Under the pieces are notes generated by a model. It made no database searches, was not told the origin of the DNA, and worked only from the letters and a program-made list of their open reading frames with translations. From positions 1-64,000 of the forward strand of contig SAUG01000050.1 in assembly GCA_011316305.1 (NCBI GenBank): a DNA stretch of 64,000 nucleotides, given 5' to 3'. Positions 1-12,350 of this stretch are shown here, in pieces. Each line of letters begins with the position of its first letter. Position 1 is the stretch's first letter. The position numbers were made by a program, and so were the translations under genes. Origin of the DNA: Rusavskia elegans (taxonomy: Eukaryota; Ascomycota; Lecanoromycetes; Teloschistales; Teloschistaceae).

Positions 1-21
1 GTTTTAGCCGTTTCAGCCGTC

Positions 22-430
22 TGTTACGTCTACGATTCCACAAAGGTCCTTGGAAGGATTGGTCAAGCAAGCGAATCTAATTATCTATAGCCGTTTATAG
101 CCGCTATAGCCGTCCTTTCTAATAGAACTTTTAGTAGACGGCTATCTATCGACTTTTACGGCTATTTTTATTATATATATCGCTTATTACTTCTATAGAT
201 AGTTTCTTTTATTAGTTATTAATATAATTATTTAATACGTATCTACTATTTTCTTTTTAATTATTTTATAATAAAAATATTTTATAATATTATAACTATA
301 TTTCTATAGCTATATAGAATTAGTTATAATAATTTATATTAGGATTTCTTTACTATTTAATAATTCGGATTATATTTATAGCTATAGCTGGACTCGAACA
401 TAATATTTTCTAATATATAAAAATATTATA
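22..430 (+). repeat. Left LTR of element A (409 bp)
   Basis: It starts at the position of the family start TGTTACGTC and ends at the position of the family end GTTACA, here read as ATTATA after C-to-T and G-to-A change. It is shared with all A/B/C/D/E/G/H LTRs. Confidence 0.85.
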
Positions 431-1345
431 TTTTAATAATTTACTATATTAGTTTCGTTATTCTAATCTATAAATCGAAATAATACTATTAAAATAGTAA
501 TACTAAATATCTATAAAAAAAATAAAGGATTTTTAAAACTATAGATTATTTAGATAAATATCTACTTTATATTATATATAAACTAATTTCTAAATAAAAT
601 AGTTAAAATTCTATTTATAATATTATATCTAGGAAAAACTACTTTTAATTAAATATAGCCCCGAATAGAAAATTACTTCGATAATTCGGAAAAATAGAAA
701 GAAAATAAAATATTATAGATTTTCTATATCTTTAGTAATTTTATTATAGCTATAAAAGAAGTCTTTAGAAATAATAATAAAGATAGAGTAATAGATAGAA
801 AACTAATAGTTTTAAAATAATAGAAATAAATAGTTATTTATACTATTTAATTTAGAATATTAGTTTATAAAATAGATTAGAAAGATTTAACTCTAAAAGT
901 TTATTTTTATAAAAAATTCTAGATAAAAGTTAAAAAAGCTATAGTAGCGATTAAAGAATTAGATTTATTAGTAAATTTTATCGAATTTATAATAAAAATC
1001 GATACTAGATAGTATAAAATATATTTAGATAAATAGATATTTAGTAAAATAGAATCCGCTAAAAGAAAGCCTAGAAAAGATTTAATAGAATTTAATACTA
1101 CTAAAACTAAAAAATAAAAATCTAAAATTTATTATTTATATAAAAAAATAGGATATTTTAAAAAAAATTATCTAATTAAAGAAATAACTAAAGTAATCTA
1201 ATATTTTTTAAAAATAATAAAAAAATTATCCGATAAATATATAGTAAAAAGCTAGTTAGCCTACTATAATAATATTTATTCTATCTATCTATTAAATAAA
1301 AAGAAAATAGGATATTATTTTAAAAAATTAAAAATAATATAAAAA
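431..1345 (+). pseudogene. Gag relic with zinc knuckle lost by RIP
   Basis: Degenerate reading frame in element A. At 1130-1171 the C-x2-C-x4-H-x4-C knuckle spacing of Ty3 Gag is kept, but all four zinc ligands read as Tyr (TAT), as expected when TGY becomes TAY and CAY becomes TAY. Shortly downstream (about 1250-1350) is a degenerate tail that resembles the C-terminal part of fungal Ty3 Gag proteins. Not functional. The outer limits are approximate. Confidence 0.65.
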
Positions 1346-2886
1346 ATAAAGCTAATAATCGATTTTAAATTATATAAACCTGAAAAATCCTTTATAGTAG
1401 TATTTAAAATAAAATCGGAAGTTAATAAATAATAGCTTTTATAAATAGAAAAGAAGATAATAAAATTATAAAGGAATTCTATAATAAAATTAAAGGATAT
1501 CTTTATAGAAAAATAATAAATAATAATAGAATCCTCGATATCGAAATTAAAATAAAGTATAGATTAATTGAAATAACAAGTTTTACTATAATCGAAAGTC
1601 AGAAAAAAGTACCGTCGGTAAAAAAATAAAACTATAAACGATATATCTTCTGATTTATAAAAACCTTTTATATAAAAAAATAGACGTCGTTTTAATAATA
1701 AATTATAAAAAGAATAAAGATTTAGATAATAAATTTAAAGAAGACGGAAAAGTTTAGAAAATAAAAATTTAAAAGAAATACTATTACTTCCTTTAATAAT
1801 TTATAAAAAAATATAATAAAAATAGAAAAATAATTTAAAAACTTTAAATAAACTATATTAGAAAGATATACTAGAGTATAATTAAAGCTATAAATAAAAT
1901 CGAATATTATAAATTAAATTAAATAGATTAGAATAAAAAAATACCGAACCTAGTATTTAGTATTTAATTTAGAAATAAAGAATTCGATTAATATCCGTCT
2001 TTATTATTATAGAATAAAATAGTTACTAAAAAACAAAATTTAGTAGAACTATTAAAAGAACCGAAAATAATTTATAATATAAATATATAATTAGAAATAT
2101 ATTAAAATAATAGTAAAAGAACTTTTAATTAGATTTTTTTTAGAATTCTATATTTTCTATAGATTAAAAAAAATTAAAATCTTTTAAAATTTAATCTAAA
2201 TTATCCGAATTAAATCTAAGTATTAATTTAATAAACGCCTTTTACGCAGCTAGTATAAAACTAATAAAAAAATAAAATATAACCGAATTATTAAATTTAT
2301 TAAATTTAAAAAATACGTATTATTTCGAAATAATAAAATTACTTTTATATTTATCTAAAATACGATAATAGATAATAAAATAATTTTATTTATTAAAAAG
2401 TCGGCGGAAATCTAATTTCTAAACTAAGTATTTATTACGAATTTTTTTTTCGGAATTAAAAAAAGATTCGATATAATAGTAAATTTTAAAATATTTATTA
2501 AAAATACCTATAATATTAAAATAAAGTTTATTTTTTTTTATTTTTAAAATATTTTTCTATAAAAATTAATAGAAATAAAAAAATAAAAAAAATAATATAT
2601 AGATAATATTAGATTTTAAAAAATTATATAATTTTTAAACCCGAGTATATTTATTATAAATATTACTACTAATTTCAATTTTATATTCTTTTAAAAAATT
2701 ATAGATATATAGAAAATAAAAAAAAAATATTATAATTTCTTTTAACTAGATATAATAAAAAGATTTCAATTAATTTTTTTTCCGAAAATATATAATAAAG
2801 ATACTAATAAAAAAAAAAAAAAAAAATTTTTTTTATATTCTATAGATAGTTTTTATACTAGATAAAAAGTAATATAAAAGAGGTTA

Positions 2887-3296
2887 TATTATATCTATAA
2901 TTCTATAAAAGTCTCTAGAAAGATTAATTAAATAAATAAGCCTAATTATCTATAGCCGCCTATAGCCGCCTATAGCCGTCTTTTTTAATAGAACTTTTAA
3001 TTGATAGCTATCTATCGGCTTTTATAGCTACTATTACTATATATATTACTTATTGTTTCTATAAATAGTTTCTTATATAAATTATTAATATAATTATTAA
3101 ATATATATCTACTATTTTCTTTTTAATTATTTTATAATAAAAATACTTTATAATATTATAACCGTACCTTTATAGCTATATAGAATTAATTATAATAATC
3201 TATACTAGGATTCTTTTACTATTTAGTAGCTCGGACTACGTCCACGGCTATAACTAGGCTCGAATATAACGCCTTCTGATATATAGGAACGTTATA
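2887..3296 (+). repeat. Right LTR of element A (410 bp)
   Basis: Second LTR of A, ending GTTATA directly before the CCGTC duplication. Confidence 0.85.
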
Positions 3297-3917
3297 CCGT
3301 CTTAGCCGGTTTTTAGCCGGTACGGCTGAAAGCGGTTTATAAGCGGCTTATTAGCCGGTTTCGGGTATACCCGAAACTGCGTAGCTGCGCGGCTAAAACG
3401 GCTAAAACGGCTAAGCGGCTAAAATAGCTAAAACCGACTAAAAAGATTTAGAGATTCGATTTTAAATTCGTTTAAATCTTTATTAGTTAATAGGCCTATA
3501 TACGCCTATATATATCGCTAGACTAGCTTCGTTTAAATCGAAAATATTAGATTTTCTTACTAGAATCTAACTAGAATAGGTCTAGCGTAGTTTATTAAAT
3601 AGATATTCGATTTCCGTTATTTCCGCTTTTAGCGGCAGCCGCTAAATCTAATTTCCGAATTAGATTATATAAAATTATTTTTAGCTAATATATAGATTCT
3701 ATTTTAGGCTATTTACTAAATAGATATTTATATTATAGATACTATTAGAATTCTAATCTATCGAAAATCTACTTTTTAGATTTTTAGATTATTTAAATTA
3801 ATTAGATTTTTTAGATTATTTAGATTAAAATAGCTGTTAGCCGGTCTAATCTAAAAATCTATTTTAGAATCCGTTGATATTTTAAATAGATTTTCCGATA
3901 ACTCTAATATAGCGATC

Positions 3918-4158
3918 TATTATAGATCGATTTAAGATAATAATAATAGCTTGATATTTCTATATAGGTGGAAAGTTTATCTATAAACAAGCGAACAAAG
4001 CTGAACGCTAGACTTAATTAGATAACGAATTCCGCAGGGCTAATAAGCCGCGGTTAACGGGATTTAATCAGCGTATTAGTTAGCCGGTACTATCGACTAG
4101 TATCTCTATATCTACCAAATTCTATATAAGTTCTAGATAGTTTAAATAGCTTATAATA
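3918..4158 (-). repeat. Left LTR of F (3' LTR in element sense)
   Basis: 241 bp, in the same orientation as 33808-34048 and alignable over its full length. The differences are mostly transitions of the RIP kind. Confidence 0.85.
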
Positions 4159-4264
4159 AATACTATAAAACGAAAAAATAGTATCGCCCTCGATATATTC
4201 GTATTAAACGTTTAAAAACTTTAAAAACGTTAAAAATAAAAGCGCTAAAAGATTAAAAAGAAAA

Positions 4265-4340
4265 TAGCGCTACTAGAAATCGAACCCGGGCTATACTAGA
4301 ATCTCTAAATAATAAAAAGCGGCTAATAGAACGGCCGAGC
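4265..4340 (-). other. tRNA-like fragment (A-box and B-box resemblance)
   Basis: On the minus strand a TAGCTCGGCCG stretch (A-box-like) is followed after about 54 nt by a GGGTTCGATTTC stretch (B-box-like). A T-arm pairing can be imagined if C-to-T change is allowed for. The acceptor ends do not pair, so this is not a working tRNA. It may be a decayed SINE or tRNA insertion inside F, or chance. Confidence 0.2.
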
Positions 4341-4659
4341 TAATTTTTTTATCGTTTAAATGGAAACAGTACGTACTATTACTATACTATAGCGCCTAGT
4401 AATAGAATTTTCGAATTAAAATCTAATAGATAATAGTAGTACTTTACCGAATATAAAAAGAAATATAATTATATCAGATCGAATATATAAAGCGCCGGCG
4501 AGATATAATAATTTATAAATACTTTAACTTTAATCCGAAACGATATAAAAGGTCTGCTAGCGGCGCGGATATTTAAAGCTCCGGTTACTATAATACCGCT
4601 AGAGTATAATTAGATTATTACTAATAATAAAGTCTAGATAAAAAGGAGAAATTTTCGTT

Positions 4660-7356
4660 ATATTTATTAATAAAATCTATATAGTACGTTAAATTTTATA
4701 ATCTATACCAGTTATTATATTACGGCCTATAGTTTTTCTATTTAACTAGATACTAGAATCGCTGGCGTACTTTTCGCCGATCTATAATTCGTTCTATTTC
4801 GAACTAGTTAGAATCTTCTTCCGGAAATTCTATTTCGACGGTAGAAGGCTTTATAGTAGTAGAAAATTCTAATTCGTATACGAGATACCCGATTTTATAA
4901 ATTACTTTAAACGGACCAATTTATTAATACGAAAACTTTCGATTAGTAATATTTAATAGCGTATATCCGTAATAAAGTTTTAGAAAAATCTTATTACCTA
5001 GTTTAAAAAATCTAGCCTTATATAGGTTATTATATCGGACTTTAGAAAAAGCGGTACTAAAGACTATTATATTTTCTACTTTTACGCGTTTAATAGATTT
5101 TAGACGCTCTATTTTTTCTAGCGATAGGTCCGATAAAATACTAACCGTATCTTTAAATCGAAAACCTAGTACCAGTTCGTTAAAGGCTATACTAATAGTA
5201 AAGCTGGTTATATTATTAAACGCGAATTATAGAAATAGAATAGCTTTAGTCTAATCTTTATCCGGATATTCTATAAATCAAAAATAGAAACAAATTTCTA
5301 CTATTTAATTAATTTATTCCGATTATCTATCGGTTTAGAAATAATATACCGTAGATACTAGGATTTTCGTTTCTAGCTTCTAGAAGATCTGACGCTAGAA
5401 AAATAATATAAATTTATAATTTCTATTACTAATAATAGCTAATAGAATTTTCTAGTTATATTCGAATAAGACCGTAATAACGAGGTTCGTCTAATTAACT
5501 ACGGAGTAAATAATCTATCTAGAAATTAATAGAACCTTTTTAGTATATTTATATATAATCGTTAGTATATAATCTTTAATAGAAAATTTCGTAGATAATA
5601 CGAGTACGAAGTCTATTATAATTATATAAAACAGTATTTTTAGAGGAATTAGATTAAAGGAACTATAAAATCTATACCGTTTTATTTAATTTAACTAGTA
5701 TTACTAGCAATACTCTATATATTCTTTAATCTTCTTATATATATTATAAATAAAGACTAATAGATAGAATTCCTCGTATATATAATAATATCTTTAATAA
5801 TACCGATTATAAATTTCGTCGATAATTTCGCCTGCGAGTTTATCCGGAATATAGAATTAATTTCGGCTATTTCTAGAAACGTAGTAGAGAAATTTATTAT
5901 ATATTCGGAAATTAATATCTAGTATACGATATTTATTATTTTTAATATTAGAATCCAGTTTCTAGATTTATAATATTATAATAATTTTAATCTATTATTT
6001 ATTATTAGCGTAGCCTTTTTTAATACGCTATTTAAATTCGTCTACTATTTCGACGAGCGTTATATAATATATCGGTATAATAGTATCCGGAAAGTACTAT
6101 AAAATATCTTTTTTATTATTAAACTTGATATTTCCGTATAATACGTCTAAAATATCTTTTTTATTTTTAATCGACGTATAGGAGATCTTCGTTTCGAATT
6201 ATAATAAAGTATTAGAAATAATATTAATCTTGCCTGTTTTATAGCGTAATTTAATATTAAAAGCCGAAAGGTACTATAATATACGAACGAGTTTTAGATT
6301 TAGTTTATTAGTATTCGTTATTTTAAATAAAGTCTATTTTAAAATCGGGACCGCTGCCGAATAATAAATATATATAATTACTAGTAGCTTTAATAGTAAA
6401 TTAATAAAATAATTAACCTTTTTTACTATCTAGACGATTCTAGCGACTTCTAATTTAATAGGCTAATAATTCTATTTAGCTCTATTAAAATATTTATTTA
6501 GAAATACTATTAGCTATATTTTAGTAAATAGAAAGTCTTTATCGGGGTTTACTTTAATATAGTAGATAATTACTATAAAGCCGAATTACTTTAATATATC
6601 CAGGTCGATATAGAGTTTTTTTATAGAATTAAAATAATAGAGAAAAGTTAATAGTTCGAATACTATTTATAATACCTGAAATAATTTCTTTTCCTTTAGA
6701 ATAGAATTATATTTTAACTTCGTTAATTAAAATTTATATTTAAATCCTTTAAAATTTTATCCGAGTCTTTTTATAAATAGAGTCTTCCTTTTCTATAGAA
6801 GCTCGGCGAGCTATATATATCTTACGATTATTTAATATAGCTAGCTAGTTATTTCGAAATAGATTTCTAGATTCTATAGATATTTAGAAAAAGCCTTTTT
6901 CGAAATAGCTTTAATTTTATCTTTTAAGGTAATTATTTCTAGTATATTAACGCGTTATTAAAATAAACGAATTAAAAGATATTCTATAAATAATTTAGAA
7001 GATATAAAATTTACTCGTTTTTTTCGGAATAGGGCGAAATTTTAATTTAAATACTCTAGATATTCTTTTAAACTATATAAAAAGATTATAATATTATTTA
7101 TATAAATTTTAACGAAATTTTTAAACGGGCGAAATAGTTTATCGGTCTAGTATTATATATACGGCGGTAAATTTTTATATTTTATAAACGTTACCGAAGT
7201 TTATTTCTATCCGCGATAAGAAACTATAGTAAGTTTATAATAATTACAGCGTGGGATTCTAAACTAATAAAACTATTTTATAGCGTTAATAATAGAAATA
7301 TAGAAATATTCTAATATTAAGGCGATAATATCCGTTTATAATAAAAGAAGATAACT
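4660..7356 (-). pseudogene. pol relic of F: RT, RNase H, integrase, chromodomain
   Basis: Minus-strand reading near 7140-7085 gives the Ty3 reverse-transcriptase core with the catalytic YIDD changed to YINN (7093-7104). Upstream sequence to 7356 fits the preceding RT motifs. Near 4806-4670 a chromodomain relic is readable (pattern FExERIIDRRK, then YLVK, KNY and ENLT-like parts, with stops where Trp and Gln are expected). The order RT to chromodomain fits a chromovirus. Integrase between them is inferred from order and space, not read in full. Confidence 0.7.
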
Positions 7357-7359
7357 TGT

Positions 7360-7769
7360 TATTACGTCCACGATTCTACAGAGATTCCATAAATGGATTG
7401 GTTAGGCAAGCGAGCCCAATTATCTATAGCCGCCCGTAGCCGGTATAGCCGCCTCTCTAAATAGGACTTTTAGTAGACGGCTACCCGTTAGTTTTTACGG
7501 GTACTTTTACTATATATATCGTTTATTACTCCTATAGATAGTTTCTCTCGTTAGTCGTTAATATAATTATTAAATACGTTTCTACTATTCTCTTCTTAAT
7601 TACTTTATAATAAAGATACCTTATAATATCGTAACCGTACTTCTATAGCTATATAGAATTAATTATAATAATCTATACTAGAACTCCTTTACTATTTAGT
7701 AGTTCGGACTATATCTACGGCTATAGCTAGGCTTAAACGTAACGTCCTCTAATATATAGAGATATTATA
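7360..7769 (+). repeat. Left LTR of H
   Basis: 410 bp, same family as the LTRs of A, D and E. It starts TATTACGTCC, where the family start is TGTTACGTC. Confidence 0.85.
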
Positions 7770-7789
7770 TTTTAATAACTCCGGAAAAT

Positions 7790-10700
7790 AGATAAAAATC
7801 GAATTTTTATCTAATTAACGTTATTTAGACGACCTATAGAGGTTTTAGTCGATTTAAAAACTACTTAAAATATTATATTAAAAGAATATATAAAAAAATT
7901 TAGCGTCCCTTTAATTAGGAAAACGGAACTTTACTTTATAGAAACTATTAATAAAATAGGGTATATTAGAATTAAGTATTAGACTAAACTCCTATAGATA
8001 CGAAGTAATAGATATAAAGAAAGGATTATTTTCGATATTATAAAAATATAAAAGGATATCTATTTAGGTATTCTATAGTTTATATTATAGAATCTAGAAA
8101 TTATTTAGAAAACGATATAGATAAAAATAGAAAGCTATCTTTTTAGTATACCTAAAAGGATAGCCGAAATATAGAAGATATATAATACTTTTACTCGGAA
8201 ATAGTAGACTAAAGGAAATTAGCTACTATAGATAAAATTCTATAATTTTTTAAAAAATTCCAGGACGTATTAAAGGAACCGAAAGGAAGATTACTTTTAC
8301 CGACTTATATCTAGGAAGACTATAAAATTATTATAATAGAACTAAAAAAGCTAAAAGCTAGGCTAATCTATAGATTAAATAATAAATAATCGAAAGTATT
8401 AAGATAATATATCGATTATAATTTTAAAAGAGAATATATATAGTATTTTAAATTAAGAATAAAATAACCGATTATATTTATTCTAAAGAAAAATAGTAAT
8501 TTTCGACTTTATATCGATTTTAGAAGACTTAATATAGTAATATAGAAGGATAAATATCTACTCCCGCTTCTAATAGATTTAAAAAGCAGAATCGGAAGAG
8601 CTCAATTTTTTATAAAATTTAATCTAAAGAATATATTTAATCTACTATAAATTAAAGCCGAAAATAAATAAAAAACTATATTTAAAACTAAATACGGACT
8701 TTTCGAATATTTAATTATACCTTTCGGGTTAATAAATATACCCGCGACTCTATAATATATAGTTAATAAGGTATTATACGATTATCTCGATATCTTCGTT
8801 ATAGTCTATATAGATAACGTACTAATTTTTTTAGAAATAAAAAAAGAGTATACGTAGTATATTTACTAAATATTATAAAGATTTAGAAAATATAACTTTA
8901 GAATTAAAAAGGAAAAATCAGAGTTTTATAAATAAGAAGTTATATTCTTCGGTTATATAATAAAACCAGGAAGTATTATTATAGAGGCGAATAAACTATA
9001 GATAATAAAAGAATAGCTAATACTAAAAAATAAAAAAGATATTTAAAATTTTTTAGAATTTATAAAGTTCTATTAAAATATAATAGAAGGTTATATAAAG
9101 AAAACTATTCTATTTACCGATTTACTTCGAAATAATATATTTTTCTAATAGATACGTTTTTAAAATAAAATATTTAAAAGATTTAAATAGAGTTTTATAT
9201 CTAAAGAAACTTTAGTAATTTTTAATCTAGAAGAATAAATTATCTTTTATATAGACGCTTCGGACCGGGTAATCGGGTTATATATTTCCTAGAATAAAAA
9301 ACCACTTAGATATTACTTAAAAAAATTAATTCTAGCAGAAGTCAATTATATAATAACGGATAAAGAAATACTGGCAATTATAATAAACTTTATTTACTAG
9401 AAAATTTATACGAGCGGAACCAGCTATAAGGTAATAGTATATATAGACTATAAGAACTTACTATTACTACTAGTAGTTAAAGAATTAAACTAATAATAAA
9501 TAAAATAGATAGAAGAAATAATCTATTATAATTTCGAAATCAGATATATTAAAGGTACTAATAATATAGTTATAGATATTTTAAATAGAAGAACAGATTA
9601 TAAAGCCGCCGAAAAGATATCTAGACCCTTATTAAAAAAAGTCGGAAATATTCTCGAAAAAATAAAAGCTTTAGAAGATATTAATAATATAATTAGATAA
9701 ACGTATAATCTAAAGACGGCTGGATACCAAAATATTACTAAAATATTAAAAAGAATTTAAGAAAAAACCAATATACCAGTATTTAAAAAATATATTAAAG
9801 AATTTATCCGGAACTGCCCAGATTACGTAATAGTAAAGAAAAGCTGCTAGAGGCCGGTAGGAAAATATTAGCTAATATAAACGCCAGATATACCTTACTA
9901 ATAAATTATATTAGATTTTATTATAGAATTACTAGAGTCAATCGATTTATATACGTAAGTTTCTTATAATATAATAGCAACGACTATCGACGGACTTACG
10001 AAATATATAAGATTCGTACTATATAAAATAACTATAATAATAGAATAACTGGCTTTCCTACTACTACGAATAGTATTCTGCGAAAATAGAATTTCGGAAA
10101 AAATTATATTAGATAGAGATAAGTTATTTATTTTAAACTTTATAAAGGGTTTAATATAAGTAGTAGACGCGGAATAGATAATATTAATATCGTTCTACCC
10201 GCAAACTAATAGATAAATAGAAAGAATAAATCAGATATTAGAAATCTATCTAAAGATCTATTATTTAAATAAAGGGAAAGATTAGGTCTAATTTCTTCCG
10301 ATAGCCTAGATAGTAATTAAATTATTATATATTAAAGATATTCGAATAACTTCTAATAAATTACTTTATAGTAAAAATATTCGAAAAGAAGTATATTTAG
10401 ATATAAAAAATCCAGCGGTATAATCTTTTATTAATAGGATAAAAAATAACTAGAATAAAGTAAAAATAAAGATTTAAATAGTAAAAAAAAAATTAAATAG
10501 AAGCTGGATAAAATAAGAAAATACTATAAAATTAATAAAGGAAATAAAATTTTACTTTCGATAAAAAATCTTATAGATAGGAAATTTAATAAACTATATA
10601 TAGAAGCTTTCGAAATTTAGAATATTCGGGGAATAATAGTATATCTAAAACTGCTAATAATAGAAATTTTTTCTAAATTCTATATTAGATTACTAAAGAA

Positions 10701-10870
10701 AATACTAAACCGTATCTCGTTAGTAAAATATTAGTACTATTAAAGACGAAAAGAATATAAAATTAAAAAAATTTTAGATAAAAGGAAAGAAACTAACGAA
10801 TTTCTAGTAAAATAGAAAGAATTTCCTAATAAAGAAAATATTTAGAAATCTAGAAAGTACTTTAAATACG
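7790..10870 (+). pseudogene. pol relic of H: protease-RT-RNase H-integrase-chromodomain
   Basis: Broken frames read in order. An aspartic-protease-like segment lies near 7830-8170. Reverse transcriptase spans about 8260-8840, with FRLYIDFRRLN and the YIDD motif as YIDN at 8807-8818. RNase H is about 9230-9600 (DKEILAI, KGTNN). Integrase is about 9780-10400, including FYPQTNR followed by a stop near 10190-10215, each change explained by C-to-T or G-to-A. A chromodomain is at about 10753-10865 (EYKIKKILDKRK, then FLVK and KEFPNKEN). Non-functional. Ty3 chromovirus assignment is firm from domain order. Confidence 0.82.
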
Positions 10871-10917
10871 CCTAAAAAGCTTTAAAAAGCTTTAGAAAAG
10901 CGATATAGAAAGGGCCG

Positions 10918-11327
10918 TATTATATCTACGACTTTATAGAGGTTCTATAAATAGATTAGTTAAATAAACGAGCTTAATTATCTATAGCCGCCTATAGCCG
11001 GTATAGCCGCTTTTCTAAATAGGATTTTTAGTAGACGGCTATCTATCGGTCTTTATAGCTACTTTTACTATATATATCGCTTATTATTTCTATAGATAGT
11101 TTCTTTCGTTAGTTATTAATATAATTATTAAATACGTCTCTACTATTTTCTTTTTAATTATTTTATAATAAAGATACCTTATAATATTATAACCGTACCT
11201 CTACGGCTATATAGGATTAGTTATAATAATCTACGCTAGAATTCCCTTACTATTTAGTAGTTCGGACTACGTCTACGGCTGTAGCTAGGCTTAAACGTAA
11301 CGCCTTCTGATATATAGGGACGTTACA
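10918..11327 (+). repeat. Right LTR of H
   Basis: 410 bp, ending GTTACA, the unmutated family terminus, immediately before CTTGT. Confidence 0.85.
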
Positions 11328-11332
11328 CTTGT

Positions 11333-11738
11333 AATATCTTTGTATATTAAAAGACGTTACGTTTAAGCCTAGCTATAGCCGTAGATATAGTCCGAACTAC
11401 TAAATAGTAAAGAAATTCTAGTATAAATTATAATAACTAATTCTATATATCTATAGAAATACGGTTATAATATTATAAAATATTTTTATTATAAAATAAT
11501 TAAAAAAAGAATAGTAGATATATATTTAATAATTATATTAATAATTAATAAAAGAAACTATCTATAGAAACAATAAACGATATATATAATAAAAATAGCT
11601 ATAAAAACTAATAAATATTCGTCTATTAAAAGTTCTATTAAAAAGAATAGCTATAGTAGTTATAAGCGGCTATAGATAATTAGGCTCGTTTATTTAATTA
11701 ATCGTTTTAAAAACTTCTATAGAATTATAGATATAATA
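11333..11738 (-). repeat. Main part of left LTR of G
   Basis: This continues the three bases 7357-7359 left of H, for a total of 409 bp. Confidence 0.8.
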
Positions 11739-11798
11739 TAGCTTCTTTTATATTACTTTTTATCTAGTATAAAAACCGTCTATAGAATATAAAAAAAG

Positions 11799-11830
<32 letters not shown>

Positions 11831-11921
11831 TTTTATTATATATTTTCGAAAAAAAAATCGATTAAAATCTTTTTATTATATTTAATTAAAAGAAATTATA
11901 ATTTTATTTTTTATTTTTTAT

Positions 11922-12350
11922 TAATTATATACGATTAATCATTCGGATTTTGATTTTAGTCTTTTACGATTCCAACGTTAGAGGCGCTAAACCGATTAGA
12001 TTACGTAATTATTTAATATTTAAGTATTTTACCGAAAACTCGAATTAAAGATTTCCGAAGAAACTAGATCTGAATTAAAACCCAGAGAGAAACCGTAATC
12101 TATTTAATTTTATTAATTAACTTAATTAAATTCGATCGATCGGGCTAGGCCGAGACGATCTACTATCTAGTCTTTCTATATTTTAAACTCTATAAAAATC
12201 GACTTAGTCGATAGAAAAAATTCAAGTATTGGATTAGCCTTCGAGGGATTCGAATTCCCGATCCGCTGGATTAATTCCGCTAATTCCGAAATGGAACGCG
12301 GATCCGTTAGGCCTCCAGGTTACGCAGCGTTACCACTGCGCCACTAGGTC
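11922..12350 (-). mobile_element. tRNA-derived SINE inserted in G
   Basis: A 429-bp insert is flanked by a 13-bp duplication TTTTATTTTTTAT (11909-11921 and 12351-12363). Read on the minus strand it starts at 12350 with a tRNA-like head. The A-box TGGCGCAGTGG is at 12343-12333 and a B-box-like AATTCGAATCC is near 12256-12246. The far end is AT-rich. No reading frame. It is clearly less RIP-altered than its host, keeping CA and TG dinucleotides. Unequal target duplication length and Pol III boxes argue for a SINE rather than a DNA transposon. Confidence 0.75.

Larger units (their letters stand above)
22..3296 (+). mobile_element. LTR retrotransposon A (gag-type, RIP-degraded)
   Basis: LTRs are at 22-430 and 2887-3296. 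The element is flanked by a 5-bp target duplication CCGTC (17-21 and 3297-3301), which proves insertion into repeat R. It is 3.28 kb long. The interior holds a Ty3-type Gag relic (zinc knuckle near 1130) followed by about 1.6 kb in which I recognise no protease, reverse transcriptase or integrase. CpA/TpG are nearly absent and all frames are full of stops. D, E and G have the same layout; B is a deleted relative. Confidence 0.85.
1..3880 (+). mobile_element. Repeat R, left copy (interrupted by element A)
   Basis: Pieces 1-21 and 3302-3880 form one repeat split by LTR element A; the window opens inside it. It is rich in short GGCTAAAA/TTTTAGCC units and is the inverted copy of 32738-33358. The right end carries GTTGATAT, matching the ATATCAGC end of the other copy. 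No coding capacity is visible. It looks like a non-autonomous DNA transposon (MITE-like), but a complex satellite is possible. Its outer end lies outside the window. Confidence 0.6.
7360..11327 (+). mobile_element. LTR retrotransposon H (pol-only chromovirus type)
   Basis: LTRs are 7360-7769 and 10918-11327 (410 bp each), flanked by CTTGT (7355-7359 and 11328-11332). The interior is 3.15 kb and begins almost immediately with protease, leaving no room for gag. It continues through reverse transcriptase, RNase H, integrase and chromodomain. The intact-length relative is C (3967 bp after removing its insertions, against 3968 bp here). RIP-degraded throughout. Confidence 0.88.
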
